Shown: positions 8,904 through 17,228 of the stretch, piece after piece
How the letters are laid out: each line of letters begins with the position of its first letter
How positions within the stretch are numbered: position 1 is the stretch's first letter
From: Pseudomonas sp. FEN
GTDB lineage: Bacteria; Pseudomonadota; Gammaproteobacteria; Pseudomonadales; Pseudomonadaceae
NCBI RefSeq assembly: GCF_904067045.1
Contig: NZ_CAJFDC010000016.1
Span: 186,001 to 250,000, forward strand
DNA length: 64,000 nucleotides
Direction: 5' to 3'
Position numbers and translations under genes: made by a program
Notes under the pieces: model-generated
Told to the model about the DNA's origin: nothing
The model's database searches: none
Seen by the model: the letters and a program-made list of their open reading frames with translations, nothing else

Positions 8904-8920
8904 CGGGTTTCGGAAACCCG
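8904..8920 (+). terminator. Short hairpin downstream of alcohol dehydrogenase
   Basis: CGGGTTT-CGG-AAACCCG forms a perfect 7-bp stem about 50 bp after the dehydrogenase stop. There is no T-tract after it, so it is at best a weak or processing-type terminator. The rest of 8853-9064 shows no gene. Confidence 0.3.
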
Positions 8921-9064
8921 CTATCCACTCCTGAACCTGGTGAGGTACTGTAGGACGAATACGCGTGATCCATAGGCGGCCGCACGAACCAAAGTGAATG
9001 CCGATGGCTAAGCAATACCGGGGCGAACCGAAAGACAAAGCCCTAAATCCAAGATGAGATCAGA

Positions 9065-9514
9065 ATGCTCAAGAAAGCCTTTTTTTGCCTGTCACTCCTG
9101 GCCACGGCGAGCTCCGCCCACGCCAACGAAGCCATTGCCTACAAAGACGAATTCGAGAACCAATACGTTCAGTGCATTCAAGACAAGCTGGCTTCGGACT
9201 GCTGGGGGAAAGTCTTTTCCGGACACTTTGAGCCGGGGCAACTCAAGGAAAAAGAACTGATCGCCAAAAGCCAAGGCGTGCTTTCAACCTGGATCGGCAA
9301 GCATGACCTCTACAAAGTCCACCTGGGCCCCAAAGAAACCAAAGGTGAAGTGTTTGAAAACCGGGCTTATCTGATCGAGCGCGACGACGGGCAGTTAGTC
9401 GGTGTGTATGTAGGCTTCAGGCAAATAAAAGGCGAGTGGTTCGTATACGAACTCATGAGTGGCGCCGACGACACCTTCATCCGCTCCATACTCCATATGC
9501 CCAACATAAAGTAA
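9065..9514 (+). CDS. Small exported protein of unknown function
   Basis: The 149-residue product starts with a classic signal peptide (MLKKAFFCLSLLATASSAHA, cleavage after AHA at residue 20), so the mature protein is probably periplasmic. The mature part holds two cysteines early on (QCIQDKLASDCWGKVF) that could form a disulfide, then a mixed alpha/beta region ending VYELMSGADDTFIRSIL. I do not recognise the family. The fold may resemble NTF2-like or DUF4864-like small domains, but that is a guess. No neighbouring gene indicates its role. Confidence 0.68.
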   Translation: MLKKAFFCLSLLATASSAHANEAIAYKDEFENQYVQCIQDKLASDCWGKVFSGHFEPGQLKEKELIAKSQGVLSTWIGKHDLYKVHLGPKETKGEVFENRAYLIERDDGQLVGVYVGFRQIKGEWFVYELMSGADDTFIRSILHMPNIK

Positions 9515-9895
9515 CGCGAGAAATCCGCAAGCCCCTGCTCGATTGGCGGGGGATCCCGCTTGCCAGAAAAGTGGATGCCCTTGGCTTGCCTCTGCCCGCA
9601 AGCTCCACGGCTTGCAGCATGGGTAATCCGCATGCAACTTCTTTGTTTAAACCAACTTCTGAGCACGGCATACGTGTCTCTGCATGCAATGAGCTAAGCC
9701 ATTTCCTACAACCACCTAAGAAGCGACTGGCTATCTCACCCAATGGGTTTGGATTGATGATTTGCTCCGGTTCGCTGTCGTTGGCAGCACCACCCCAAGT
9801 GGCCGTGATCTTCAAGACCACGGTGTGCTAACTAGCACATTGATCATCTGTCACCTGAAAAAACCAAAGCCATCGTAGAGGTTTGGGAGGCCGAA
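9515..9895. other. Intergenic stretch without a supported gene
   Basis: No convincing coding region is seen. GCAAGC near 9527 and GCTTGC near 9566 could pair into a hairpin after the small exported protein gene. The last 60 bases (from the TAG at 9833) stay open in the frame of the following coiled-coil gene and read HIDHLSPEKTKAIVEVWEAE, which looks like protein. This could be the remnant of a longer N-terminus. Confidence 0.45.
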
Positions 9896-10867
9896 GTGCA
9901 GAATCTGGCATCAAAATCCGCTCTGATACGAACGGAAAAACAAATGATTCAAAAAACCGTAGATCTGGGTCGAGAGCTGCGTGGTTCGATCAAGGACCTT
10001 CGCGACTCGGTCAAGGAGCTCGACGACACGGTAAAAGCCCAAGGAGCGCAGATAAGTGTTCTCGGCCAATCTTTGATTAATCAGGGGAGCGCCCTTCGCG
10101 ACTCAATGGAAAAGCAGGGTGTCCACTTCAATCTAGTGATGGAAAAACAAAGTAACGAGCTACGCGCTGAAATCAAAGATCAAGGCAATGAATTTCGTTC
10201 CGCCATGGAAAAGCAAAGCACTGAGCTACGTGCCGAAATCAAAGATCAAGGCAATGAATTTCGTTCTGCCATGGAAAAACAAAGCAGTGAGCTACGCGCT
10301 GAAATCAAAGATCAAGGCAATGAATTTCGCTCCGCCATGGAAAAGCAAAGCAGTGAGCTACGTGCCGAAATCAGAGATCAAGGCAATGAATTTCGCTCCG
10401 CCATGGAAAAGCAAAGCAGTGAGCTACGTGCCGAAATCAAAGATCAAGGCAATGAATTTCGCTCCGCCATGGAAAAGCAAAGCAGTGAGCTACGCGCCGA
10501 AATCAAGGAACAAGGCAGCGAATTCCGGCTTGCAATGGAAAAACAGGGCCATGAATTTCGGATGTCCATGGAAAAACAAAGCCACGAACTTCGCGCCGAA
10601 ATCAAGAACCAGGACAGCGAGCTTCGCACCTTGATCAAAGACCAAGGCGTCGAACTCCAAGCAGCAATCAAAGAGCAGGAAACTGCAATGAATAAAATGG
10701 GAGAGAAACATGAGAATGCTCTCCAACTGCACGGTGTGAAACTCGAGGCATCCATCAAAGAGGTCGAGTCAAAATTCAAGCTCGTGTACTGGCAGCTCGG
10801 CATTATCATCGTCACTTTAGTGCTGCCATTGACCAAGACGGCCTTCGATTATATCGTTGGCAAATAG
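9896..10867 (+). CDS. Repeat-rich coiled-coil protein with C-terminal membrane helix (DUF1640-like layout)
   Basis: The 323-residue protein begins at a GTG preceded by GGGAGG. Residues 1-81 are helical and charged. Residues 82-213 are six near-identical copies of a 22-residue unit (MEKQSSELRAEIKDQGNEFR plus SA). Each copy is two 11-residue segments, so the period is hendecad, typical of long straight coiled coils. Degenerate copies continue to about residue 260. A single hydrophobic helix near the end (LGIIIVTLVLPLTKTAFDYIVG) suggests a C-terminal membrane anchor. The layout of a long coiled coil followed by a terminal membrane span recalls DUF1640/CCDC90-type proteins, which have no firm bacterial function. 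The frame remains protein-like upstream of the GTG, so the gene may have lost its original 5' end. Confidence 0.75.
   Translation: MQNLASKSALIRTEKQMIQKTVDLGRELRGSIKDLRDSVKELDDTVKAQGAQISVLGQSLINQGSALRDSMEKQGVHFNLVMEKQSNELRAEIKDQGNEFRSAMEKQSTELRAEIKDQGNEFRSAMEKQSSELRAEIKDQGNEFRSAMEKQSSELRAEIRDQGNEFRSAMEKQSSELRAEIKDQGNEFRSAMEKQSSELRAEIKEQGSEFRLAMEKQGHEFRMSMEKQSHELRAEIKNQDSELRTLIKDQGVELQAAIKEQETAMNKMGEKHENALQLHGVKLEASIKEVESKFKLVYWQLGIIIVTLVLPLTKTAFDYIVGK
10139..10534 (+). repeat. Six tandem 66-bp repeats inside the coiled-coil gene
   Basis: Six in-frame 66-bp units start at 10139, 10205, 10271, 10337, 10403 and 10469, differing at only a few bases each; degenerate half- and full-length copies follow to 10633. 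Because 66 is divisible by three, copy-number change would lengthen or shorten the coiled coil without a frameshift. Confidence 0.92.
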
Positions 10868-10876
10868 CTGAAGTGC

Positions 10877-11206
10877 TCAATCCACAATGAATAACTTCGC
10901 GCCACTCGTAGTGGACGATCGATGCCCCTCGTTATTGTTGCCCACCTGATAGCTCATCCCCGCGGACAGGGTAAACCGGCGGCCATCCTCCAGTTCTGTG
11001 TCCAGCACCCCCTCCAGACACAACAGAATATGCCCCCTCCAGCACCAATGATCGGCCAGGTATCCTGGACTGTACTCGACCATCCGCACACGGGTACTGC
11101 CAAACTGACAGGTCCGCCAATAGGCGGTCCCCGTCTGGCCTGGATGGGCAACGGGCTCGATAGTCGACCAATCAGTCGTACCAAAGGGGATAGCAGTAAG
11201 ATCCAT
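10877..11206 (-). CDS. Small cupin-fold protein (DHCW-motif cupin family)
   Basis: The 109-residue protein is a single-domain cupin. The first motif region is ADHWCWRGHILLCLEGVLDT at about residues 51-70, followed by a glycine turn and the second region (FTLSAGMSYQVGNNNEGHRS) and a short terminal strand (GAKLFIVD). The histidines in DHWCWRGH and EGHRS are placed to bind a metal. I associate this pattern with the family named 'DHCW motif cupin fold protein', which has no proven reaction. It converges on the coiled-coil gene, with 9 bp between the stops, and has no partner on its own strand. The size is normal for the family. Confidence 0.85.
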   Translation of the reverse strand: MDLTAIPFGTTDWSTIEPVAHPGQTGTAYWRTCQFGSTRVRMVEYSPGYLADHWCWRGHILLCLEGVLDTELEDGRRFTLSAGMSYQVGNNNEGHRSSTTSGAKLFIVD

Positions 11207-11315
11207 GGCGCGGTTCCTTGCCGAAAAGAGCTGCAGACCGTACCAAGCCGCCAGGCGGCTGGATAGATACAGATGAGCAGGATCGGCGGCATACGCTTGG
11301 CTTCCAGGCTGCCCC

Positions 11316-13685
11316 TTATACCGTCAAAAACAACGCCGAAGTCCAGCCCCTCGACTGATCCCGCTGCCGGGCACAGATGAACAACGGATGTTCGCGCCCC
11401 GCCTCCAACTGCAACGCCACCAGCTCGATCTGCCCATGCACCTCACGGGGCAGCGGTGCATCAGTGGTCCGTTCCAGAGACACCTTCAACTCCGCCCCCG
11501 GCAGTTCCTCGATCACCTGCCCTTGCGCCAGCAGTTGCTCACCGGACAACTCCATCAGCACCTTCGGCGCATGCACATAAGGCTGCGGTTCGGATGGATC
11601 GCCAACCTTGACGTAGTTGTCGATACGGCTGTGAATCCGCAAGGTCGCGCCCGCCAGTTGCGACAGGTCGATTTCGATACTGTCGGTATCGCCATTGGTA
11701 TCGGTACGAAACGCCAGTGTCGTCGCGTCCTTGCGCCATACGGTCTGCTCGGGATGATCGAGCCCCAAGGCGCGGAAGCCCTTGATCACAGCGCCAGTAA
11801 CCTGAATCTCGCCAGTCCAGTAGGCACCACGATAACGGTCCTTGATCCGTGCGCCACCCAACCGCAGGCGAATGCCGTGACCAGAAAACCCCAACTCCTC
11901 ATGCAGATTGCGCGACCAGACCCGTTGCTCGCCGTCGAACAGATCCACCTGCTCCCAACCCGCCTCCCCCAGCAAGCGATAATCCAGGGTCGCATCCGCC
12001 CGAGCGGTAAAGACCTCGCCCATGAAATGCGTCCCCTGGCGCAGGCTGGCGAACGAGCGCTCGCCGGTGGTGGCAAAGGTGCGGCGGGCACGCAGCGCCT
12101 TGCCGACACTGGCGCGGTCGAAACCGTCGGCGACCACCCCGGTCAGCCCGCCCCGTGAACCGAACACCGCCGTGGCCGGCACACCACCGCCACAACGGCC
12201 CTGGTGTTCATCGCTGTTGGCGGCCGCCCCCACCCGATAGCCACGTTGCAGGGCCTCGGCGTAGACCCAATGGAACTGCCCCCAGGCCGACCCTACTTCA
12301 ATCAGGCGCTCCAGTTCCGGATGGTGCCAATCGAGGTTGCAGCGGCGCCCACCCACGTGCGGCATCATCAGATGGCCCTCGGGGTCCTTGGCATAGGCGG
12401 CATACAGCTCGTCCACCGGCCAGGCGCCGGGCTTGATGGTCCCGGCGGTAAACTCGTTCCATTCGAACGAGCGCACCAGCCGCCCTTGATTGTCGAACGG
12501 AAACTCTGGCTTTCTGTCATGCAGGAACACCACGTTACGGTCACCACCGGCGCAGGAGTTGCCGCACCATTCGGTGCCGGGATAACAGACGAATCGACCC
12601 GGCTCGTTGAGCTCGTGAATCAACCTGACCGCCTGATCCCAGCGTTGCTCGGTGATGTTGAAGTCGTTGGCGGTATAGCCGAGTACATCGAGCCCGGCGA
12701 CATCACGCCCGTAGCTGAGGTTGTACAAGGTGTCGTTGGTGCCCACGGTGTCGTCGGAGTGCACATGCAGGTCGGCGTAGAGCGGACGCAATGCGCTACC
12801 GGCCGGATCGACCGTGACAAAGGCCTGGGCTCCGCGCACAAACACCCCCTGCACCTCCGCCGACAGGCGCCACTCACCCACCGCGCCGAACACCAAGCCC
12901 TCAAGGCGCGCAATCGCCCAACCTTCGGCCGCCAGGCGGAACGGCTGTTGCCGCTGCTCGCCTTCGGGACCGGTGAAGGTCAGCAAGCCATCGAGCGGTA
13001 ACTGCCGGCAGGTATTGCCCCAGGCATCATCGACCCGCAGCAACACGTCGAAGGCCTCGCCGGCACTGACCAGCCGCGGCACGATCAGTTGAACGCTTTG
13101 CGCCGGTCCCGGGACGATGTCCAACAGCGGATCCCCGGGTACCTCGGCAAACTTCGAGCTGCCCAGCGGGTCGATGAACAGGCGGAAGCGGAAATCTTTT
13201 TCGACGAAGCTTTGCACCCGCGTACCCGCCCCGCCCTGGCGCCGGTCACCGAGGCGGATGACGATGCGGTCGCCGGGATTGAGGTAGCCATCGACAATAT
13301 CGATGATCACGGCTTTCTGGAATGGCCGCTCATGGCCCTTCTGGTCAAAGCGCACTTTCAGGTGCTGCACCGTGGCCTGGCTCTGGCCGGGCACCAACTC
13401 TGCGGCCTGATACTCGGCACTGACGTAATTGGGACCCGACGGATTCGAGGTCTGGAACAACGCCCAATCGGAGTAGAACTTGAACGCCAGCTTCAGCCAG
13501 GCTCCATCCGCCAGCCCGCTGCCGCCGACTTCGTAAACCAGGGTGATCTCGTCCCATTGACCGGCCAGCAGGGTCTGGCGATCGCAGCTGATCGTACCCA
13601 GGAACGGGCGTTGCTTGTTGCGCTCATACAGGCCCAGCGGGGCGATGTAATGCCCGGCTTCGCGGGGATCGAATGTCTGACTCAC
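11316..13685 (-). CDS. DUF3604 protein, PHP-like metal-dependent hydrolase
   Basis: The roughly 789-residue protein has beta-rich N- and C-terminal regions around a central metal-hydrolase-like part. The motif YADLHVHSDDTVGTND at about residues 305-320 starts a PHP/amidohydrolase-type metal site, and HVGGRRCNLDWHHPEL and GAAANSDEHQGRCGG supply more His/Asp ligands. These fit DUF3604, whose substrates are unknown. I place the start at a GTG (13685), because GAGGT lies five bases before it; the ATG four codons upstream (13697) has no ribosome site. There is no signal peptide, so the enzyme is probably cytoplasmic. It lies 49 bp after the permease gene of an ABC importer on the same strand. The inference is that it processes what that importer brings in. 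Confidence 0.85.
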   Translation of the reverse strand: MSQTFDPREAGHYIAPLGLYERNKQRPFLGTISCDRQTLLAGQWDEITLVYEVGGSGLADGAWLKLAFKFYSDWALFQTSNPSGPNYVSAEYQAAELVPGQSQATVQHLKVRFDQKGHERPFQKAVIIDIVDGYLNPGDRIVIRLGDRRQGGAGTRVQSFVEKDFRFRLFIDPLGSSKFAEVPGDPLLDIVPGPAQSVQLIVPRLVSAGEAFDVLLRVDDAWGNTCRQLPLDGLLTFTGPEGEQRQQPFRLAAEGWAIARLEGLVFGAVGEWRLSAEVQGVFVRGAQAFVTVDPAGSALRPLYADLHVHSDDTVGTNDTLYNLSYGRDVAGLDVLGYTANDFNITEQRWDQAVRLIHELNEPGRFVCYPGTEWCGNSCAGGDRNVVFLHDRKPEFPFDNQGRLVRSFEWNEFTAGTIKPGAWPVDELYAAYAKDPEGHLMMPHVGGRRCNLDWHHPELERLIEVGSAWGQFHWVYAEALQRGYRVGAAANSDEHQGRCGGGVPATAVFGSRGGLTGVVADGFDRASVGKALRARRTFATTGERSFASLRQGTHFMGEVFTARADATLDYRLLGEAGWEQVDLFDGEQRVWSRNLHEELGFSGHGIRLRLGGARIKDRYRGAYWTGEIQVTGAVIKGFRALGLDHPEQTVWRKDATTLAFRTDTNGDTDSIEIDLSQLAGATLRIHSRIDNYVKVGDPSEPQPYVHAPKVLMELSGEQLLAQGQVIEELPGAELKVSLERTTDAPLPREVHGQIELVALQLEAGREHPLFICARQRDQSRGWTSALFLTV

Positions 13686-13734
13686 ATGACACCTCATACA
13701 GGTTCATTGAAGGTTTGAAGGCAGCATCGGCTAC

Positions 13735-14484
13735 TTATTGCTCGCGCCATTGCTGGTAGTGACGCTCGATACGCCGGAACACGAAACTCTCCATCAACCA
13801 GGCGATCAGCCCGATCAGGACGATACCCAACAGCACCTGACTGCTGTTGCCGATCTGGCCTCCGGTGGAGACCATCCAGCCGATGCCCTGGGAGGCACCG
13901 ATCATTTCCGCCGCCACCAACGCCCGCCAGCCCTGGCTGAAACCGATGCGCAGCGCCGCCGTGACGAACGGCAGCGACGCTGGCAGGTAGACATGGGCCA
14001 GCAATTGCCAGGGATTGGCTCCCAAGGTCCGGGCGGCACGCACTTCTCCACCGCGAATACCCTGCACGCCCTCCTGGATGGTCACCGCCATGGGAAACAC
14101 CGCGGCAATGAAGATCACCAGCACGATGGAGATATAGCCCAGGCCGAAGATGATCATGATCAGCGGCGCCCAGGCGATCGGTGGAATGGCCATGAACAGG
14201 CTGTTGAGCGGAGCTATGAAGTCGCGAAAACGCGCCGACAATCCACCCGCCGCCCCCAGCAGCACGGCGACGATGACCGCCGCGCAGAACCCGCCGAGTT
14301 CCTCCAGGACGCTGGCTTGCAGGTGCTGCCAGAGCGAGCCGTCGCCGAGCCAGCGCAGGGTCTCGCGGGCGACGTCCCAGGGTTGCGGCAGGATGTAGGT
14401 TGGAAAACGGCTGGCCAGGGCCACCCAGATCAACAACAGGAACGGCAGCGAGGCCCATCCCCAATTCGGTTTTGGCAAGGACAT
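13735..14484 (-). CDS. ABC transporter permease, nitrate/sulfonate/taurine type
   Basis: The 249-residue inner-membrane protein has six predicted spans and the BPD_transp_1 EAA-type loop (AARTLGANPWQLLAHVYLPASL) that contacts the ATPase. Closest in pattern to SsuC/TauC. I use the ATG at 14484. A TTG at 14496 overlapping the upstream stop (TTGA) would add four residues and imply translational coupling, so the start is not certain. It works with the ATPase at 15491-16348 and the binding protein at 14493-15494. Confidence 0.9.
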   Translation of the reverse strand: MSLPKPNWGWASLPFLLLIWVALASRFPTYILPQPWDVARETLRWLGDGSLWQHLQASVLEELGGFCAAVIVAVLLGAAGGLSARFRDFIAPLNSLFMAIPPIAWAPLIMIIFGLGYISIVLVIFIAAVFPMAVTIQEGVQGIRGGEVRAARTLGANPWQLLAHVYLPASLPFVTAALRIGFSQGWRALVAAEMIGASQGIGWMVSTGGQIGNSSQVLLGIVLIGLIAWLMESFVFRRIERHYQQWREQ

Positions 14485-14492
14485 GGGCAGAC

Positions 14493-15494
14493 TCAACGCG
14501 AAGCTTTTTCCAGGTAGGAGGTGTCGACGATCTGCTCGGTCTTGAGCGTGGTGTCGATGAAGCCCAGGTCACGCGAGTAGTTCATCAGGCGCTGGATAAA
14601 CTGGATGTCCGCGGCCTCCAGGTCCGCCGACCAGCCCAGTCGGGTGCGGGCCTGGGCGACGATGGTTTCCGGGGCGATGCGCTTGCCGTCGGCCCCTTGC
14701 AGCGCTTCGAGCTTGAACGCCTCGGCGATGATCCGGTTCGACTCCTCGGGATGCTCGTTGAGAAAGGCGATGGCCTTGCGATGGGCGCGCAGCAGTTTCA
14801 CCACGTCGTCCGGCCGCTCCTGCAGCGTTTTCGGCAAGGCAATCACCACGTACCAGGGGTATTGCGGCAAAGCCTGGTTCACATCGAACAGGACCCGGCT
14901 CGAGCCGCGCAGCAGCGACTGGCTGACAAAGGGCTCCCAGGAGAACGCCGCATCGACGATGCCGCGTTCCAGGGCCGCGTTCATATTGCCCGGAGGCATG
15001 TCGATAATGTCGAGGTCGTGGTCGGGGTTGAGCCCGGCCTGTTCCTTGAGCACATAGCCGCGTAGCAGCACGTCCATGCCACTCCCCTTCTTCACCCCGG
15101 CGAGTTTCTTGCCCTTGAGGTCGGCCAATGCGTTGATCGGGCTTTTGCTGTTGACAATCACCGCCGCCTGGCCGTAATTGACCTTGGCCAGGATCCGGCT
15201 CTGCAAGCCACGGGAAAACCACTGGTACACCGGCGGCGTACCGACATAGGCCACGTCCAGCTCGCCGGCGGCCAACGCCTGCTGGATCACCGGACCATCG
15301 CCCAACGCCTTGAGATCCACCGCCAAACCTTCCTCACGGTAATAGCCTTGCTTGTCCGCGATCAGCGCCGGGGCATTGGCCATGGCAAAGACATAACCCA
15401 CCCGCAACGGTCGGGTTTCGTTGGCAACGGCCAATGAACTACCGAGCACGGCGGCAACAGACAATGAAAGAACCAGCAGTGTACGTAGAATCAT
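14493..15494 (-). CDS. ABC transporter periplasmic substrate-binding protein
   Basis: The 333-residue protein has a signal peptide (residues 1-24, cleavage after AVA) and the fold of the SsuA/TauA/NrtA binding proteins: RPLRVGYVFAMANAPALIAD at the N-terminus, ALADLKGKKLAGVKKGSGMD at the start of lobe 2, and a final helix-rich part. Family members bind alkanesulfonates, taurine, nitrate or thiamine precursors; the ligand here is not determined. ATGA overlaps the ATPase stop by 4 bp, so the genes are translationally coupled. The pairing with a DUF3604 hydrolase rather than a monooxygenase such as SsuD or TauD argues against a simple sulfonate pathway. Confidence 0.9.
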   Translation of the reverse strand: MILRTLLVLSLSVAAVLGSSLAVANETRPLRVGYVFAMANAPALIADKQGYYREEGLAVDLKALGDGPVIQQALAAGELDVAYVGTPPVYQWFSRGLQSRILAKVNYGQAAVIVNSKSPINALADLKGKKLAGVKKGSGMDVLLRGYVLKEQAGLNPDHDLDIIDMPPGNMNAALERGIVDAAFSWEPFVSQSLLRGSSRVLFDVNQALPQYPWYVVIALPKTLQERPDDVVKLLRAHRKAIAFLNEHPEESNRIIAEAFKLEALQGADGKRIAPETIVAQARTRLGWSADLEAADIQFIQRLMNYSRDLGFIDTTLKTEQIVDTSYLEKASR

Positions 15495-16348
15495 TGGATT
15501 GACTCGGTTTCAAGGGCGAGAGAGGGAGAAATGCCGGCTTCGGACAGCGCCATGACCTGAGAAATGCGTTCCATCAGCTCATTGCGGTAATCGAGGAAAG
15601 CCGGCAAGCGGCGGGTTTTCAGATTGGAGCGCGGGCGTGGCAACTGGATCTTCAGTTCACTGTGAATACCGCCCGGAGCGATATTGAGGACAATGACCCG
15701 ATCCGCCAGGAACACCGCCTCATCGATATCGTGGGTAATGAACAACACGGTCTGGCCGAGCTCGGCCCAGATGCGCAGGGTTTCTTCATTCATGTGGTTG
15801 CGGCTGATGGCGTCCAGCGCCGCGAACGGTTCGTCCATCAGCAACACCTCGGGCTCCAGTGCCAGGGTGCGAGCCAGCGAGACACGCTGCTGCATCCCGC
15901 CGGAAAGCTGATGAGGCAAGCGCTGCGCCGCCTGCTCCAGCCCGACCAGGCGCAGGTACTGCATGGCCTGTTCGCGCTGCTGCGACTCGCTGGCATCAGC
16001 GGCCATGCGCAAACCGAAACGCACGTTTTCCAGGGCCGTCAGCCAGGGAAACAACTGCGGTGCCTGAAATACATAACCCAACTCCGAACGCTCCGGACTC
16101 ACCACGCTCTGGTTCAGGCGAATCTGCCCTGCCTGTGGCTGGACGAAGCCCGAGAGCAAGTTCAACAAGGTGGTCTTGCCGCAACCGGAAGGTCCGAGGA
16201 TCGCGACGAACTCACCGGGAGCGGCGCTCAGGCTGAACGAGGAAAATACCCGGTGCCCATTGGGGTAGCTGAAGCTGATGCGCTCGACACTCAGCGCATC
16301 GGTCGGCGGCAGCGCACGAAGGAAGGTTTTTGGCATGGCAAGTGTCAT
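15491..16348 (-). CDS. ABC transporter ATP-binding protein, SsuB/TauB-like
   Basis: The roughly 285-residue ATPase has Walker A (GPSGCGKTT), Q-loop (YVFQAPQLFPWLTAL), signature (LSGGMQQRVSLARTLALEPE), Walker B (VLLMDEPFAALD) and H-loop (LFITHDIDEAVFLADR). Upstream ATG (16378) and TTG (16405) codons are in frame, but a well-formed promoter (-35 TTGGGA at 16405-16400, -10 TATTAT at 16382-16377, 17-bp spacer) would place the transcription start near 16370. The first usable ATG is then 16348, with 16336 as an alternative. It is the first gene of the importer operon and is divergent from the GntR gene. Confidence 0.9.
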   Translation of the reverse strand: MTLAMPKTFLRALPPTDALSVERISFSYPNGHRVFSSFSLSAAPGEFVAILGPSGCGKTTLLNLLSGFVQPQAGQIRLNQSVVSPERSELGYVFQAPQLFPWLTALENVRFGLRMAADASESQQREQAMQYLRLVGLEQAAQRLPHQLSGGMQQRVSLARTLALEPEVLLMDEPFAALDAISRNHMNEETLRIWAELGQTVLFITHDIDEAVFLADRVIVLNIAPGGIHSELKIQLPRPRSNLKTRRLPAFLDYRNELMERISQVMALSEAGISPSLALETESIQ

Positions 16349-16376
16349 CAGGTCGTCTAGAATGGGGATACTCGAC

Positions 16377-16405
16377 ATAATACGTATTAATACAAGTCGT
16401 CCCAA
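16377..16405 (-). promoter_or_regulatory. Promoter of ABC/DUF3604 operon with overlapping palindromic operator
   Basis: On the minus strand TTGGGA (16405-16400), a 17-bp spacer and TATTAT (16382-16377) form a sigma-70 promoter for the importer operon. A perfect 12-bp palindrome TAATACGTATTA (16378-16389) covers the -10 and lies in the 94-bp gap before the gntR start. It is the natural candidate operator for the adjacent GntR/UTRA regulator. Confidence 0.5.
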
Positions 16406-16442
16406 TAACCGATTTTTATAACCTTAGAAGTGATGGCCTCCC

Positions 16443-17228
16443 ATGAGCGCCACGCTTCTTCGGTCACGGAACCGCTCAGTGTCCACGCCCATTCTTCGCG
16501 ACAGCAGCACCTCGCTCTACGAACAGATCGCCCAGCAGTTGCTGGAAGAGATTCAGCGCGGTGCCTACGACCCCAGCGGCAAGCTGCCCTCCGAGGCCGA
16601 GTTGGGCCAGCGTTTTGCGGTCAGCCGCGTGACCATCCGCCTGGCCGTGGGCAAGCTCTGCGATGACGGGGTGGTGGAACGCAAGCAAGGCAAGGGCACC
16701 TTCGTCGCGACCAAGCAGGTTCGTCATGGCCTCGACGCCCTGCGCAGCTTTCATGAAGCGCTGCTGTTGCAAGGTCTCAAGCCGAGCATGCGCGTCCTCG
16801 ACCATCAGTTGCAGTCGGTTCCCGAGGCGTTATGCGGTTTGTTTGCGGGGGCCGAGCAGTGCCTGCGGCTGGAGCGCCTGCACCTTGTCGATGACGAACC
16901 CATCGCCCTGGGCCGCAGCTACCTGCCGGCCGGACTGGCGGATGTGGTCTGGAGCGAGGCTGAGAATCGACCTATCTATTCGATCCTGGAGTCGGTCACC
17001 GGCTCCGCAGTGACCCGCGCCGATATGGCGATTCGTGCCCAGGACGCCGACAAGCACCTGGCCAGAACGCTGAACGTCAAACGTGGCGCGGCGCTGCTGG
17101 TGATGGAGCGCACCTCGTATTTTGCCGATGGCCGCTGCTGTGACCGGACGACGTTCCTTATCCGCCCGGAGCGCTACGCGTTTGTCCTCAGCGGTGTGTT
17201 CAAGTCCGGTTCGCCGCGTGACAGATAA
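16443..17228 (+). CDS. GntR family regulator with UTRA domain (HutC/PhnF-like)
   Basis: The 261-residue protein has an N-terminal GntR winged helix (SLYEQIAQQLLEEIQRGAYD; LPSEAELGQRFAVSRVTIRL, about residues 24-85) and a UTRA ligand-binding domain (about residues 105-250). It is divergent from the ABC importer operon, and a 12-bp palindrome overlaps that operon's -10, so it most likely represses the importer and DUF3604 genes until a ligand related to their substrate is bound. Its 3' end overlaps the convergent histidine kinase gene by 29 bp. Confidence 0.92.
   Translation: MSATLLRSRNRSVSTPILRDSSTSLYEQIAQQLLEEIQRGAYDPSGKLPSEAELGQRFAVSRVTIRLAVGKLCDDGVVERKQGKGTFVATKQVRHGLDALRSFHEALLLQGLKPSMRVLDHQLQSVPEALCGLFAGAEQCLRLERLHLVDDEPIALGRSYLPAGLADVVWSEAENRPIYSILESVTGSAVTRADMAIRAQDADKHLARTLNVKRGAALLVMERTSYFADGRCCDRTTFLIRPERYAFVLSGVFKSGSPRDR

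Noticed and set aside
9436..9831. 131-codon ORF after the small exported protein gene
   Set aside because: Low-complexity residue use, no ribosome site, overlaps the upstream gene in another frame.
10139..10534. 66-bp repeats as a CRISPR array
   Set aside because: Units are contiguous with no spacers, in frame with a protein, and lie inside a coding sequence.
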